Counted from the stretch's first letter, positions 17,116 to 25,673 are shown. The stretch is DNA of 64,000 bases from Methylobrevis albus (GCF_015904235.1 NZ_JADZLT010000050.1:428769-492768), one strand, 5' to 3'. Translations and numbers: made by a program. The notes: a model not told the origin generated them from the letters alone.

Positions 17116-17189
17116 GGGGAGCGGGCGTCCGGCCACGCGTGCCGCAGTTGCGGCAGGGCGAGCGTGTACTGACCGCCTGCGCCGCAGCA

Positions 17190-17442
17190 GAGGCTCCGCC
17201 TCGCCCGCGGCGACCGGGGGGCATTCACCATGCCGATCAGGTCCCGACCAAAATCCCCTCGATCGTCATTGCCGGGCTTGACCCGGCAACTCCCTCGCCT
17301 TGCCTTGCGCGGTGGCGGTGGCTCCGCCTCGCTCGCGGCGACCGAGGTCATCGACGATGCCGATCAGGTCCCGACCAAAATCCCCTCGATCGTCATTGCC
17401 GGGCTTGACCCGGCAACCCACTCGCCTTGCCTTGCGCGATAG
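17190..17442. repeat. Two tandem copies of a 127-bp unit
   Basis: The block starting 'ATGCCGATCAGGTCCCGACC' at 17230 repeats at 17357, a period of 127 bp, with near-identity through 'CATTGCCGGGCTTGACCCGG' and 'CGCCTTGCCTTGCGCG'. The first copy extends back to about 17190 ('GGCTCCGCCTCG'). Each copy contains one copy of the CATTGCCGGGCTTGACCCGG palindrome seen again at 24 kb, and an inverted partner lies at about 17498-17531. Confidence 0.8.
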
Positions 17443-17552
17443 AGTACCCGCTGAAGTTATTTACTTTTTCGACCTGCGGCGTCGGGTGCGGCGCGGCGAG
17501 TGGGTCGCCGGGTCGAGCCCGGCGATGACGATGGAGAGGCAGAGGGCCGTGG

Positions 17553-17668
17553 AGGGGCCGGCGCGGGCGGAGCGGGCCGGCGCGGGCGGATGGGCCAGCG
17601 CGGGCGGAGGGGGCCGGCGCGGGCGGAGGGGGCCGGCGCGGGCGGAGCGGGCCGGCGCGGGCGGATGG
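17553..17668. repeat. 18-19-bp G-rich minisatellite, six copies
   Basis: The core 'GCGGGCGG' recurs at 17563, 17582, 17600, 17619, 17638 and 17657, within units close to 'GGGCCGGCGCGGGCGGA'. Spacings are 19, 18, 19, 19 and 19 bp, so no reading frame is conserved. The G-rich strand could form secondary structure and the array is expected to vary in copy number. Confidence 0.85.
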
Positions 17669-17683
17669 GCCCGGTGCACCCGG

Positions 17684-17814
17684 CCTCGTCCTTCGAGACG
17701 GCCCTGCGGGCCTCCTCAGGATGAGGCCTTTGAGGAATTGTCGATCGATTGCAGATCGTTGTCCTTTGCCCTCATCCTGAGGAAGGCGCGCAGCGCCTGT
17801 CTCGAAGGGCGAGG
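17684..17814. repeat. Inverted pair of 'CTTCGAGACG ... CCTCAGGATGAGG' repeats
   Basis: The left arm at 17684-17727 carries CTCGTCCTTCGAGACG, a GC-rich middle, then CCTCAGGATGAGG. The right arm at 17770-17814 is its inverted counterpart, with CCTCATCCTGAGG and CTCGAAGGGCGAGG. I recall this as a widespread intergenic repeat of Bradyrhizobium-type genomes. With the preceding entries it fills most of the 800-bp gap 17116-17916, which holds no supported gene. Confidence 0.8.
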
Positions 17815-17916
17815 GAAAAGCCGGGGCGGCGGCGGGACCTCGATCGGCAAGCGCGATGGGCCGAAGGCCTCGGTCACGATGTCCGCCCCCTGAGTATCTC
17901 GCCTTTGCCCTCCCCC

Positions 17917-18663
17917 TCAGATCCGGTGCGCCGCCAGCGTCTCGTAGGCCGGGCGGGCGGCGTCGGCGATCCTGCGGAGGTGGTCGGGGAGGTCCGCGGC
18001 GGGGAGGCCGGCGCGCGGCGGGCCGAAGCCGGTGGAGGCCTCGACGGCGTGGTACCAGTGCGGCGCCCAGACGCCGTCGCTGTCGCGCCGGCCGGGCGCC
18101 CAGGCAAGCATCGCCGGATCGAACGGAATGCCGAGCGCGGTGCAGAGCCGCTGCAGCGTGCCGGCGGGATCGGCGAGCACGTCGTTGCCCTCGACGACGG
18201 GCGGCGCCTTGCCGGTGGCGTCGGCGACGCGGGCGAAGATCTCGGCCTGCTGCACGAAGCCGATATCGGCGAGTTCGACGCTCTCGCGCTTCACCACATA
18301 GGAGGCGAGCACGTCTTCCGGACGGCGGAGCAGGAAGGCGTTCGCGACCTGGCCGATCCAGGCGAGGTCGAAGCCCGGCAGCATGTGGTGCGTCATGTGC
18401 TTCTGGTAGAACACCGACTTTCCGGCCGGCAGGCTCGCGAACAGGCCGGCGGCGGCCTCCGCCGGGTCGTTGGGCTGGCTCGCCAGCACCTCGTCGCGCA
18501 TCGGATGCGCGAGGCCCGTCGCGGCGAGGTAGGCCGCGTAGAACGGCTCGTCGACGACGACGCAGTCGCCGCGCGAGCCGAACGAGCGCATCATCGCGGT
18601 GGAGATGTTGCGCGGGCCGGACCACATGGCGATACGGACGGGCTCAGGCTGCTGGGCGGTCAA
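17917..18663 (-). CDS. Sulfotransferase-like P-loop protein
   Basis: A 248-residue protein. Its N-terminal 'M-W-S-G-P-R-N-I-S-T-A-M-M-R-S' is the PAPS-binding 5'-phosphosulfate loop of the sulfotransferase fold. 'L-R-R-P-E-D-V-L-A-S-Y' near residue 137 corresponds to the 3'-phosphate-binding 'R..P.D...S' element. A short C-terminal helical region follows. The start must be the TTG at 18663, because the next ATG would delete the strand leading into the loop. Proteins of this type are usually annotated as sulfotransferase or, misleadingly, HAD hydrolase. The acceptor is unknown. It stands apart from its neighbours, with repeats downstream. Confidence 0.75.
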   Translation of the reverse strand: MTAQQPEPVRIAMWSGPRNISTAMMRSFGSRGDCVVVDEPFYAAYLAATGLAHPMRDEVLASQPNDPAEAAAGLFASLPAGKSVFYQKHMTHHMLPGFDLAWIGQVANAFLLRRPEDVLASYVVKRESVELADIGFVQQAEIFARVADATGKAPPVVEGNDVLADPAGTLQRLCTALGIPFDPAMLAWAPGRRDSDGVWAPHWYHAVEASTGFGPPRAGLPAADLPDHLRRIADAARPAYETLAAHRI

Positions 18664-18780
18664 GTCGCTCTCCCCGGATGCTGGCGGACGGCGGCATGAG
18701 CACCGAGCCGACCGGCGCCGTCAAGGGGCGCAACGCCGTCCGGAGCGGCGGCCCGGCCGGCCCACCGAATGTCGCGGTCG

Positions 18781-19515
18781 TCAGAACAGGCTGCCCTGCG
18801 CCGGGGGCGGCGGCGGGGCGCCGGGGGCGTCATCCGCCGCGGTGAGCGGCTCGGAGATCGGTTCGATCAGGCCGGCGTCGTCGTCGCGCACGCCGTTGAC
18901 CCGCATCGAGACCGGCACCGCCTCGAGCAGGTCGTCCGGCGCCGGGCCGAGCAGGTCGGCGATGTCCTTCGGCTGGTTCGCCACCGTGTCGAGCCAGTCG
19001 CCGAATCGCTCCGGCGGGATGATCACCGGCATGCGGTCGTGGATGCGCGCCATCAGCGCGTTGGCCGAGGTGGTGAGGATCGCCGCGGTGTCGATCTCGC
19101 TGCCGTTCGGGTCGAGATAGGTCTCGTAGAGCGCCCCGAGAGCGAAGGGCGCGCCGTCGCGGCGGCGGAACAGGAACGGCCGCTTTTCCTTGCCGACGCG
19201 CAGCCATTCATAAAAACCGCTCGCCGGCACGAGGCCGCGCCGGTGGCGCATCGCGGCGCGGAAGGTCGCCTTGTCGGCGGCGGTTTCGGCGCGGGCGTTG
19301 ATCAGCAGCGGCTGGGCGCCCGGATCCTTGGTCCAGGACGGAATGAAGCTCCAGCGCACCAGCAGGAAGCGGCGGCGCTCGCCGTCGCGGTGGACGATGC
19401 CGAGCGGCTGCGTCGGGGCGATGTTGTAGCGCGGCGGCAGGTTCGGCTGGTCCTCGTAGCCGAACAGCGCCCGGATCTCCGCCGGGGGGTGAGCGAGCAG
19501 CAACCGGCCGCACAT
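18781..19515 (-). CDS. SOS response-associated peptidase (SRAP/HMCES-YedK family)
   Basis: A 244-residue SRAP protein. Cys2, exposed after Met removal, is the residue that crosslinks abasic sites in single-stranded DNA. The other family residues are visible: 'N-A-R-A-E-T' near 72, 'G-F-Y-E-W' near 102 with its catalytic Glu, and 'H-D-R-M-P-V-I' near 158 with the active His. The start is fixed by the need for Met-Cys-Gly-Arg at the N-terminus. The C-terminal 25 residues are Pro-rich and unconserved. Function is shielding of abasic sites at forks; no LexA box was noticed upstream. Confidence 0.93.
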   Translation of the reverse strand: MCGRLLLAHPPAEIRALFGYEDQPNLPPRYNIAPTQPLGIVHRDGERRRFLLVRWSFIPSWTKDPGAQPLLINARAETAADKATFRAAMRHRRGLVPASGFYEWLRVGKEKRPFLFRRRDGAPFALGALYETYLDPNGSEIDTAAILTTSANALMARIHDRMPVIIPPERFGDWLDTVANQPKDIADLLGPAPDDLLEAVPVSMRVNGVRDDDAGLIEPISEPLTAADDAPGAPPPPPAQGSLF

Positions 19516-19765
19516 GACGCGTTCTCCGTATTCCTACCGACGCCAGAAGCGCGGAAAACCCACTCCGACGGGCCTCAAGGTCCGCGATCGTAAGCACTTT
19601 GGCAACCTCGTCGGCCCTAATCTGGACAAAGGGCGGCCCGAGGCGGGACCGGCCGAACGACTGCGCGCGGCCGGCACCACCGGCCGAGGCGACTGCGGGC
19701 AGATCCGGCACGGGGGGTGCCGGCGCCGACGCGGGATCGGCCGCTTGGGGAGTGGGCTGCGAGTG

Positions 19766-20290
19766 ATGCTGTCGGCGGAGATCGAGGCAGTCGCCAACCC
19801 GGCCGCGGACTTCACGTCCGACCGGCTGTCCGCGGCGAACATTCACCCGGAAACCCGACTCGCCACCGACTACCTCAACCATTTCAACGAAGTCGTCATG
19901 CTGATCGACATGCTGCCGATGATGCCGGACTGCGCGGCGGACATCGCGAGCTGGCGGCCGCGCAGCTACGTCGAGCATTTCGCCGCTTCCTGGTTCAAGG
20001 AGCGCGACCTCGCCATCGCCGCCTATTCCACCGTCGATCCGGCGCGGCGCCACGCCTTCGAGGCGACGGTGGCGGCGATCGACGCGGCGATCGCGGCGGT
20101 GCAGACGATTCTCGCCTTCGTGCCGGAAGCCGACGAACAGACCTTCGCGACGATCGCGGCGATCGCCGATCACGAGGTGAAGCCGCTGCTCGAGCATGCG
20201 AGCGGGCTGATCAACGGCGGGCCGGTGCGCGCGCCCGAGCGCAGCGACGCCAACCACGCCCAGTCGGCCGTCGACGCGCTGTTCGGCTGA
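19766..20290 (+). CDS. Conserved hypothetical protein upstream of NUDIX
   Basis: A 174-residue mostly helical protein I cannot assign to a named family. Notable parts are 'D-Y-L-N-H-F-N-E-V-V-M-L-I-D-M-L-P' near residue 33, 'W-R-P-R-S-Y-V-E-H-F' near 60 and a long Ala-rich helix pair. There is no signal peptide or transmembrane segment. Similar genes, as I recall, precede NUDIX and TIGR02301 genes in Rhizobiales. The ATG at 19766 is preferred; a longer open frame upstream lacks conserved-looking sequence. Its stop overlaps the start of the NUDIX gene (TGATG), so the two are translationally coupled. Confidence 0.8.
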   Translation: MLSAEIEAVANPAADFTSDRLSAANIHPETRLATDYLNHFNEVVMLIDMLPMMPDCAADIASWRPRSYVEHFAASWFKERDLAIAAYSTVDPARRHAFEATVAAIDAAIAAVQTILAFVPEADEQTFATIAAIADHEVKPLLEHASGLINGGPVRAPERSDANHAQSAVDALFG

Positions 20291-20772
20291 TGGCCGCGCC
20301 ATCGCCCGCGGTGCCGGCCGTCCTGCCCCGGCTCGGCGTCAGCGCCGGCGTGTGGCGGGACGGGCGGATCCTGCTGGTCCGGCGCGGCAAGGCGCCGTGG
20401 CAGGGGGCATGGAGCCTGCCGGGCGGCCATCTCGAACCCGGCGAGAGCCTGCACGACGCCGTGCGCCGCGAAGTGGCGGAGGAGACAGGGCTCCCCGTCC
20501 TTCCCGTCGGCGCGCCGTTCGTCAACGAACTCATCCGCCGCGGCACGGGCGGCACCTTGCTCTCCCACCATGTGCTGCTGGTGTATGCCGCGGTGCCGTC
20601 CGACGACACGGTCGCGGTTGCCGGCGACGACGCGGCCGCGGTGGGCTGGTTCGCGCCCGCGGACATCGCCGCCTTGGAAACGACACCCGAGCTTGGAATT
20701 TTTGTCGCGAAGACCCGGGCGCGCCTCGAGACGAGTATGGCGGCGGGCGGCGGAGCGCTGGACGGCGAATGA
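20290..20772 (+). CDS. NUDIX hydrolase
   Basis: A 160-residue pyrophosphohydrolase with a complete Nudix box (G-x5-E-x7-R-E-V-x-E-E-x-G-L) near residues 48-70. It begins 'G-G-H-L-E-P-G-E-S' and ends 'R-E-V-A-E-E-T-G-L'. A 'L-V-R-R-G-K-A-P-W-Q-G-A-W-S-L-P' strand precedes it, as in ADP-ribose and MutT-like members. The gene overlaps both neighbours: its ATG overlaps the previous stop, and its stop (TGA at 20770-20772) overlaps the ATG of the next gene. Substrate is unassigned. Confidence 0.92.
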   Translation: MAAPSPAVPAVLPRLGVSAGVWRDGRILLVRRGKAPWQGAWSLPGGHLEPGESLHDAVRREVAEETGLPVLPVGAPFVNELIRRGTGGTLLSHHVLLVYAAVPSDDTVAVAGDDAAAVGWFAPADIAALETTPELGIFVAKTRARLETSMAAGGGALDGE

Positions 20773-21185
20773 CGGCGAAGCGGCGGGACAACGTGAGACC
20801 GGAAGGGCCATGGCGCGGGACGCGCCGCCGCATGGCGGCCCTGGCGATCGCCGCCGGGCTGATCGTCGGCGCCGCGCCGGCCCATGCCGAGGAGACCGAG
20901 TTCACCGGCGACGTGCTGCGCCTTGCCGAGGTGCTCGGTGCGCTGACCCATCTCGACGGGCTGTGCGGCGGCGGCGACGGGGCGGTGTGGCGGGCGAAGA
21001 TGCAGGCGCTGATCGACGCGGAAACGCCGCAGCCGGAGACGCGGCGGCGCTATGTCGACGTGTTCAACCGCGCCAACCGCACCTATGCGGCGCTCTATCT
21101 CGGCTGCTCCGACCGCGCCCGCGCCGCGATCGACCGGCTGCTCGACGAGGGTGGCCGGGTGACGGGGCGGCTCGCGCACGAGTGA
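20769..21185 (+). CDS. TIGR02301-family periplasmic protein
   Basis: A 138-residue protein with an Arg-rich N-terminus, a hydrophobic core and 'A-P-A-H-A' cleavage motif near residue 40, so it is exported. The mature part has the pattern of the uncharacterised TIGR02301 family: 'L-A-E-V-L-G-A-L-T-H-L-D-G-L-C-G' , 'W-R-A-K-M-Q-A-L-I-D-A-E', 'F-N-R-A-N-R-T-Y' and 'Y-L-G-C-S-D-R-A'. Two conserved cysteines could pair. Its start overlaps the NUDIX stop (ATGA). The family is largely confined to Rhizobiales and has no known function. Confidence 0.85.
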   Translation: MTAKRRDNVRPEGPWRGTRRRMAALAIAAGLIVGAAPAHAEETEFTGDVLRLAEVLGALTHLDGLCGGGDGAVWRAKMQALIDAETPQPETRRRYVDVFNRANRTYAALYLGCSDRARAAIDRLLDEGGRVTGRLAHE

Positions 21186-21250
21186 CGCGGGCCGGCGCCG
21201 TGCCGGGCCACCGAACCTTATCCACAGGCGGGAAACCGGCGAAGCCGCGG

Positions 21251-21289
21251 TTAACGCCCTTTAACTTTTCCGCGTTAACGACGATTAAC
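21251..21289. promoter_or_regulatory. Four TTAAC boxes in two pairs upstream of a small hypothetical gene
   Basis: TTAAC occurs at 21251, 21261, 21275 and 21285, giving two TTAA-N6-TTAAC pairs 14 bp apart. CtrA full sites are TTAA-N7-TTAAC, so the spacing is one base short. The regularity still suggests binding by a CtrA-like response regulator or another factor. The nearest downstream start is 21372. Confidence 0.45.
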
Positions 21290-21371
21290 GATGCGGGTTG
21301 CGGCGCGGCATGCGCCTGCTAGGCTTGCCGGAATGGAACGGCCGAGGCCGTCAAGCCGGGGTGAATCGTCG

Positions 21372-21641
21372 ATGGGCATGCTGAACGAGCCGCGTGATGC
21401 CGAAGCGGCCGAGACCGAACACGACCGCGTCAAGCGCTGTGCCATGGGGCACCTCGAGCGCGCGTTCGACGACGCGGATTCGGACGGCGTGCCGGCGGAT
21501 GCCTTCGCGCATGTCGCCTTGTTCACGGCCCTGACCACGCTGGTCGACTGCTTCGGCGAGAACGCCGTCGCGACGATGATGGCGAAAATTCCCGAGAAGA
21601 TCTCGTCCGGCGACTATACGCTCGACCGCACGCTGCAATAG
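21372..21641 (+). CDS. Small hypothetical protein
   Basis: An 89-residue acidic protein without signal peptide or membrane segment. The sequence 'A-F-A-H-V-A-L-F-T-A-L-T-T-L-V-D-C-F-G' followed by 'V-A-T-M-M-A-K-I-P-E-K-I' looks like two packed helices. I do not recognise the family. The ATG at 21372 has a purine-rich upstream region; an ATG at 21333 would add 13 residues. The TTAAC boxes upstream hint at cell-cycle-linked expression, which is speculative. Confidence 0.65.
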   Translation: MGMLNEPRDAEAAETEHDRVKRCAMGHLERAFDDADSDGVPADAFAHVALFTALTTLVDCFGENAVATMMAKIPEKISSGDYTLDRTLQ

Positions 21642-21790
21642 GCCGCCGGCACGGCGGATCGAGCCGACCTGTGCCATCGCGGCCCAGCGTTGCGTCGTGG
21701 CCGGTTGTCGAATCGCCGCCGAACCGCTTTATGGGGGGTCATGCGCGAACGGTGCCGGCGCGACCGGCCGGAGATCGCCCGGAGCCAGCG

Positions 21791-22486
21791 ATGACGCGTT
21801 TCGCCCTAGCCGTGATCTCGACGGCCCTCTGCCTCATCAGTGCCGCGCCGCTCGCCCGCGCCGCGACCGAGGTGCCGACCCAGCGCATCATCGGCCCCGG
21901 CCTCGATGTCGGCGCCGGCGACGCGGAGGGGCCGGCGCCCTTCCAGCTTCCCCCCGGCGTGACGCGCCCGAGCCAGGAGCCGCCGGCCGACGAGGCCGGC
22001 GACGACGCGCCCGACGTGCCGCCGCCGACGGTGTATTACGGCGATGCCGAGCTGCCGCCGGCGATCGCCAGCCTGCGCGCCGAGTTGATCGCGGCGGCAA
22101 AGAGCGGCGATCCGGAACAGCTGCGTCCGATCATCGAACGCCAGCCCGAGCATCCGGTGTTCGCCGACCAGGAAGCCGAGGACGTCATCGACACGCTGAA
22201 GGCGGAGTCCGGTGACGTCGAGGGCCGCGAGATCCTCGCCATCCTGCTCGACATCCTCGAGAGCGGCTGGGTGAAGATCGACGAGGGCACGCCGAACGAG
22301 ACCTACATCTGGCCCTATTTCGCGCATTACCCGGCCGACAAGCTGACGCCGCCGCAGCTGGTCGAGGTGTTCCAGGTGATGACCGCCGGCGACTTCGCCG
22401 AGATCGAGGCGACCGGCGTCTACAGCTTCTACCGGGTCGAGATCGCCGCCGACGGCCGCTGGAAGCGGTTTTCGATGTCGGAGTGA
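21791..22486 (+). CDS. Exported hypothetical protein with C-terminal conserved domain
   Basis: A 231-residue protein with a signal peptide ending near 'P-L-A-R-A' at residue 24. A Pro/Asp/Glu-rich, probably disordered linker spans 35-80. The globular C-terminal part has 'F-A-D-Q-E-A-E-D-V-I-D', 'I-L-E-S-G-W-V-K-I-D-E-G', 'T-Y-I-W-P-Y-F-A-H-Y-P' and 'Y-S-F-Y-R-V-E-I-A-A-D-G-R-W'. The last two blocks look like a small beta-domain for ligand or wall contact. I recall close relatives as unnamed proteins in Rhizobiales. It lies convergent with the dihydroorotase gene, 15 bp apart. Confidence 0.75.
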   Translation: MTRFALAVISTALCLISAAPLARAATEVPTQRIIGPGLDVGAGDAEGPAPFQLPPGVTRPSQEPPADEAGDDAPDVPPPTVYYGDAELPPAIASLRAELIAAAKSGDPEQLRPIIERQPEHPVFADQEAEDVIDTLKAESGDVEGREILAILLDILESGWVKIDEGTPNETYIWPYFAHYPADKLTPPQLVEVFQVMTAGDFAEIEATGVYSFYRVEIAADGRWKRFSMSE

Positions 22487-22501
22487 GGTTCCGCCGCCGG
22501 G

Positions 22502-23839
22502 TCACGCCCGGCGGGGCAAGGCCTCGCCGAACAGCACCGGGCGGCCGGACGACGGGCCGACGAGCTCGCCCTCCCACATCACCTTGCGCCCGCGCACGAT
22601 GGTGCCGACCGGCCAGCCGGTGACGGCGACGCCGTCGTAGGGCGTCCAGCCGGCCTTCGAGGCGATCCAGCCGTTGGTGATCGTCTCGCGGCGTTTCAGG
22701 TCCACCACCGTGAAGTCGGCGTCGTAGCCGGCGGCGATGCGGCCCTTGCCGGCGATGCCGAACAGCCGCGCCGGGCCGGCGCTGGTCATGTCGACGAAGC
22801 GGGCGAGGCTGAGCCGGCCGGCGGCGACGTGATCGAGCATCACCGGCACCAGCGTCTGCACGCCGGTCATGCCCGAGGGGCTGGCCGGATAGGGCTTCGC
22901 CTTTTCCTCCAGCGTATGCGGCGCGTGGTCGGAGCCGAGGATATCGGCGATGCCCTGCGCGACGCCGGCCCAGATGCCGTCGCGGTGGGCGGCGGAGCGC
23001 ACCGGCGGGTTCATCTGCACCAGCGTGCCGAGGCGGTGGTAGGCCTCGTCGGTGAGCGTCAGGTGGTGCGGCGTCACCTCGCAGGAGGCGACGTCCTTGT
23101 GGGCTTTGAGAAATTCGATCTCGTCGGCGGTCGAGATGTGCAGCACGTGGATGCGGGCGCCGGTGGCGCGGGCGATGCGCACGAGGCGCTGGGTGCACAG
23201 CAGCGCCGCCTCGGCGTCGCGCCAGACCGGGTGCGACGCGGGATCGCCGACGACCTGCTCGCCCTTGCGTGCGCGCAGGCGGAACTCGTCTTCCGAATGG
23301 AACGCGGCGCGGCGGCGGGTCGCCGACAGGATCGCCGCGACGCCGTCGTCGTCCTCGACCAGCAGGTCGCCGGTGGACGAGCCCATGAACACCTTGATGC
23401 CGGCCGCCCCCGGCAGGCGCTCGAGCTCGGGGATATCGGCGACGTTGCCGCGGGTGCCGCCGACCCAGAAGGCGAAGTCGCAGTGCATGCGGTCGGTGCC
23501 TGCGGCGACCTTCGCCGCCAGCGTCTCGGCCGTGGTGGTGAGCGGCGAGGTGTTCGGCATCTCGAACACGGCGGTGACGCCGCCCATCACCGCGGCGCGC
23601 GACCCCGATTCGAGGTCTTCCTTGTGGGTGGCGCCCGGCTCGCGGAAATGCACCTGGGTGTCGATGACGCCCGGCAGCACGTGCAGCCCGGTGGCGTCGA
23701 TCGTCTCGCCCGCTGACGCGGGATCGAAGCTGCCGATGCCGGCGATCTTGCCGTCCCTGACCGCAACGTCACGCACCGCCGCGCCGTCCTGGTTGACGAC
23801 GGTGGCGTTGCGAATGAGCAGGTCGAAGGTCTCGGGCAT
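22502..23839 (-). CDS. pyrC: Dihydroorotase
   Basis: A 445-residue amidohydrolase that cyclises carbamoyl-aspartate to dihydroorotate in pyrimidine synthesis. Metal ligands are the His pair of 'D-T-Q-V-H-F-R-E-P-G' near residue 60, later His residues ('H-V-L-H-I-S-T' and 'E-V-T-P-H-H-L') and the catalytic Asp of 'I-L-G-S-D-H-A-P-H'. The 'H-F-R-E-P-G' form is that of class I dihydroorotase; allantoinase and hydantoinase are less likely. No carbamoylated-Lys motif is obvious, as 'G-I-K-V-F-M-G-S-S-T' near 145 occupies that area. The ATG at 23839 gives the standard N-terminus. A frame extension upstream runs through repeats and is rejected. Confidence 0.9.
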   Translation of the reverse strand: MPETFDLLIRNATVVNQDGAAVRDVAVRDGKIAGIGSFDPASAGETIDATGLHVLPGVIDTQVHFREPGATHKEDLESGSRAAVMGGVTAVFEMPNTSPLTTTAETLAAKVAAGTDRMHCDFAFWVGGTRGNVADIPELERLPGAAGIKVFMGSSTGDLLVEDDDGVAAILSATRRRAAFHSEDEFRLRARKGEQVVGDPASHPVWRDAEAALLCTQRLVRIARATGARIHVLHISTADEIEFLKAHKDVASCEVTPHHLTLTDEAYHRLGTLVQMNPPVRSAAHRDGIWAGVAQGIADILGSDHAPHTLEEKAKPYPASPSGMTGVQTLVPVMLDHVAAGRLSLARFVDMTSAGPARLFGIAGKGRIAAGYDADFTVVDLKRRETITNGWIASKAGWTPYDGVAVTGWPVGTIVRGRKVMWEGELVGPSSGRPVLFGEALPRRA

Positions 23840-24010
23840 CGGGCGGGTCCATCGGTTCGGGATGACCCCTTGCCTATACGACGGCAGGGCGCGGTGGGGA
23901 ACCGGGGGTGATCGGTGAGAGGCTATCGTTGACCGCGGTCGAGGCGGATGCGGCAGCTTGAGCGGGACGGAGACGACACGGGACCGACTCCGTCCAATGA
24001 TCTTTCCGTC

Positions 24011-24600
24011 GTCATTGCCGGGCTCGACCCGGCAACCCAATGGCCTTGGCTGCAGGGACCTGTCGTGCGGGATGACCGGCGTTTTCCAGTGAAGGCCCAC
24101 ACTTGGCGCGCGGCGAGTGGGTCGCCGGGTCAAGCCCGGCGATGACGACCGAGGGGGTGATCTGGCTGGCGAAGCCGGGTCGAGCAGGGCCCGCGCGGGC
24201 TGCCGCACCAGTTCGCCGCGCACCACCCATCCCCAGTCATTGCCGGGCTCGACCCGGCAACCCAATGGCCTTGGCTGCAGGGACCTGTCGTGCGAGATGA
24301 CCGGCGTTTTCCAGTGAATGCCCTCACTTGGCGCGCGGCGAGTGGGTCGCCGGGTCAGGCCCGGTGATGACGACCGAGGGGGTGAGCTGCCTGGCGGAGC
24401 CGGGTCGAGCAGGGCCCGCGCGGGCTGCCGCACCAGTTCGCCGCGCACCACCCATCCCCAGTCATTACCGGGCTCGACCCGGCAACCCAATAGCCTTGGC
24501 TGCGGGGACCTGTCGTGCGGGATGACCCGCGTTTTCCAGTGAATGCCCTCACTTTGGCGCGCGGCGAGTGGGTCGCCGGGTCAAGCCCGGCGATGACGAC
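24011..24600. repeat. 225-bp tandem repeat, about 2.6 copies
   Basis: The marker 'CATTGCCGGGCTCGACCC' starts at 24013 and 24238, and in the variant form CATTACCGGG at 24463, so the period is exactly 225 bp. Copies differ at only a few positions (for example CCAATGGCC versus CCAATAGCC, AAGCC versus GAGCC). Each unit contains the palindromic pair GCCGGGCTCGACCCGGCAA and GTCGCCGGGTCAAGCCCGGC in inverted orientation. The gap 23840-24755 holds nothing else that I can support. Confidence 0.92.
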
Positions 24601-24755
24601 GGAGAGGGTGGTGGATGTCGCGAGGACAGCGGTGAACCCACACGGCGACGTCGCCCCCCAACTCCCCGCCCCCCCAAAAAGCCCTCCCGCCTTGCCCCTC
24701 CCCGTCCGCAGGTCTACCTATCGCGCTTCGCAACTGCAGCGGAACGGTCCAGCCG

Positions 24756-25673
24756 ATGGCGCTTCTCCTCGCCTATCCCGACGACCGGGCCCTCGTCGCC
24801 GTGACGGGTCCGGATGCCGGTGGCTTTCTCGACAATCTGGTGACGGTCGACATCGACGATGTGGTGCGCGGCGGCGCCGGCTTTGGCGCGCTGCTGACGC
24901 CGCAGGGTAAGATCATCGCGGATTTTGTCGTGGTGGCCGAGGCGGACGGGTTTCTGCTCGACCTGCCTGCCGCAACCAGGGCGGACATGCTGAAGCGCCT
25001 CGCGCTCTACAAGCTGCGCGCCAAGGTGACGATCGCCGATGTGTCGACGAGCCGTCATGTCGAGATCGCTTTCGACGCGGACGGCACGCCGGTAGCGGGC
25101 GACGGTGTCGCCGATCCGCGCCATGCCGGGCTCGGGCGGCGGCGCTATCCGGCGGGGGACGCCCCGGCGGGGGACGGCGCGGCGCTGGCGGCCTTCGAGG
25201 CGTTGCGCATCCGGCTCGGCGTGCCCGAGGGCGGGCGGGATTTCGTCTATGGTGACGCCTTCCCGCACGAGACCGCGATGGACCAGCTCGCCGGGGTCGA
25301 TTTTGCCAAGGGCTGCTACGTCGGGCAGGAGGTGGTGAGCCGGATGCAGCACCGCGGCACCGCGCGCAAGCGGCCGGTGCGGATCAGCGCCGCGGCGGGC
25401 GAGCTGCCGGCGCCGGGCGCGCCGATCACGGCCGGCGGACGCGGGCTCGGCACGCTGGGCTCGGCCGCGGGCGGCGACGGGGTCGCGATCCTGCGGCTCG
25501 ACCGCGCGTCGGCGGCGCTCGGCGGCGGCGAGACGATCCTCGCCGGGGAGACCCCCGTCACCCTCGCCCTGCCCGGCTGGGCCGGCTATGGCTGGCCGGA
25601 GCCGACGGGGGCCGCCGAGGGCGCGGCCGAGCTCGCAGGCGGGGCGGCGCCGGAGGCAGCGGGTGAGGCGTGA
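24756..25673 (+). CDS. ygfZ: Folate-binding YgfZ/CAF17-like protein
   Basis: A 305-residue member of the YgfZ family, which uses folate to support assembly or repair of Fe-S enzymes. The signature 'K-G-C-Y-V-G-Q-E-V-V' near residue 185 carries the family Cys. The N-terminus 'V-T-G-P-D-A-G-G-F-L-D-N-L-V-T' and 'G-A-L-L-T-P-Q-G-K-I' are the conserved folate-domain opening. The C-terminal 20 residues are Ala/Gly-rich and unconserved. The HD-domain gene follows 51 bp downstream on the same strand, so the two are probably transcribed together. Confidence 0.92.
   Translation: MALLLAYPDDRALVAVTGPDAGGFLDNLVTVDIDDVVRGGAGFGALLTPQGKIIADFVVVAEADGFLLDLPAATRADMLKRLALYKLRAKVTIADVSTSRHVEIAFDADGTPVAGDGVADPRHAGLGRRRYPAGDAPAGDGAALAAFEALRIRLGVPEGGRDFVYGDAFPHETAMDQLAGVDFAKGCYVGQEVVSRMQHRGTARKRPVRISAAAGELPAPGAPITAGGRGLGTLGSAAGGDGVAILRLDRASAALGGGETILAGETPVTLALPGWAGYGWPEPTGAAEGAAELAGGAAPEAAGEA

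Noticed and set aside
17553..17668. CRISPR-like array
   Set aside because: The 18-19-bp units are contiguous without unique spacers and no cas gene is near, so it is a minisatellite.
24130..24552. Several 65-75-codon open frames in the 225-bp repeat
   Set aside because: They repeat with the repeat unit on both strands, have no ribosome-binding sites and show no protein-like composition.
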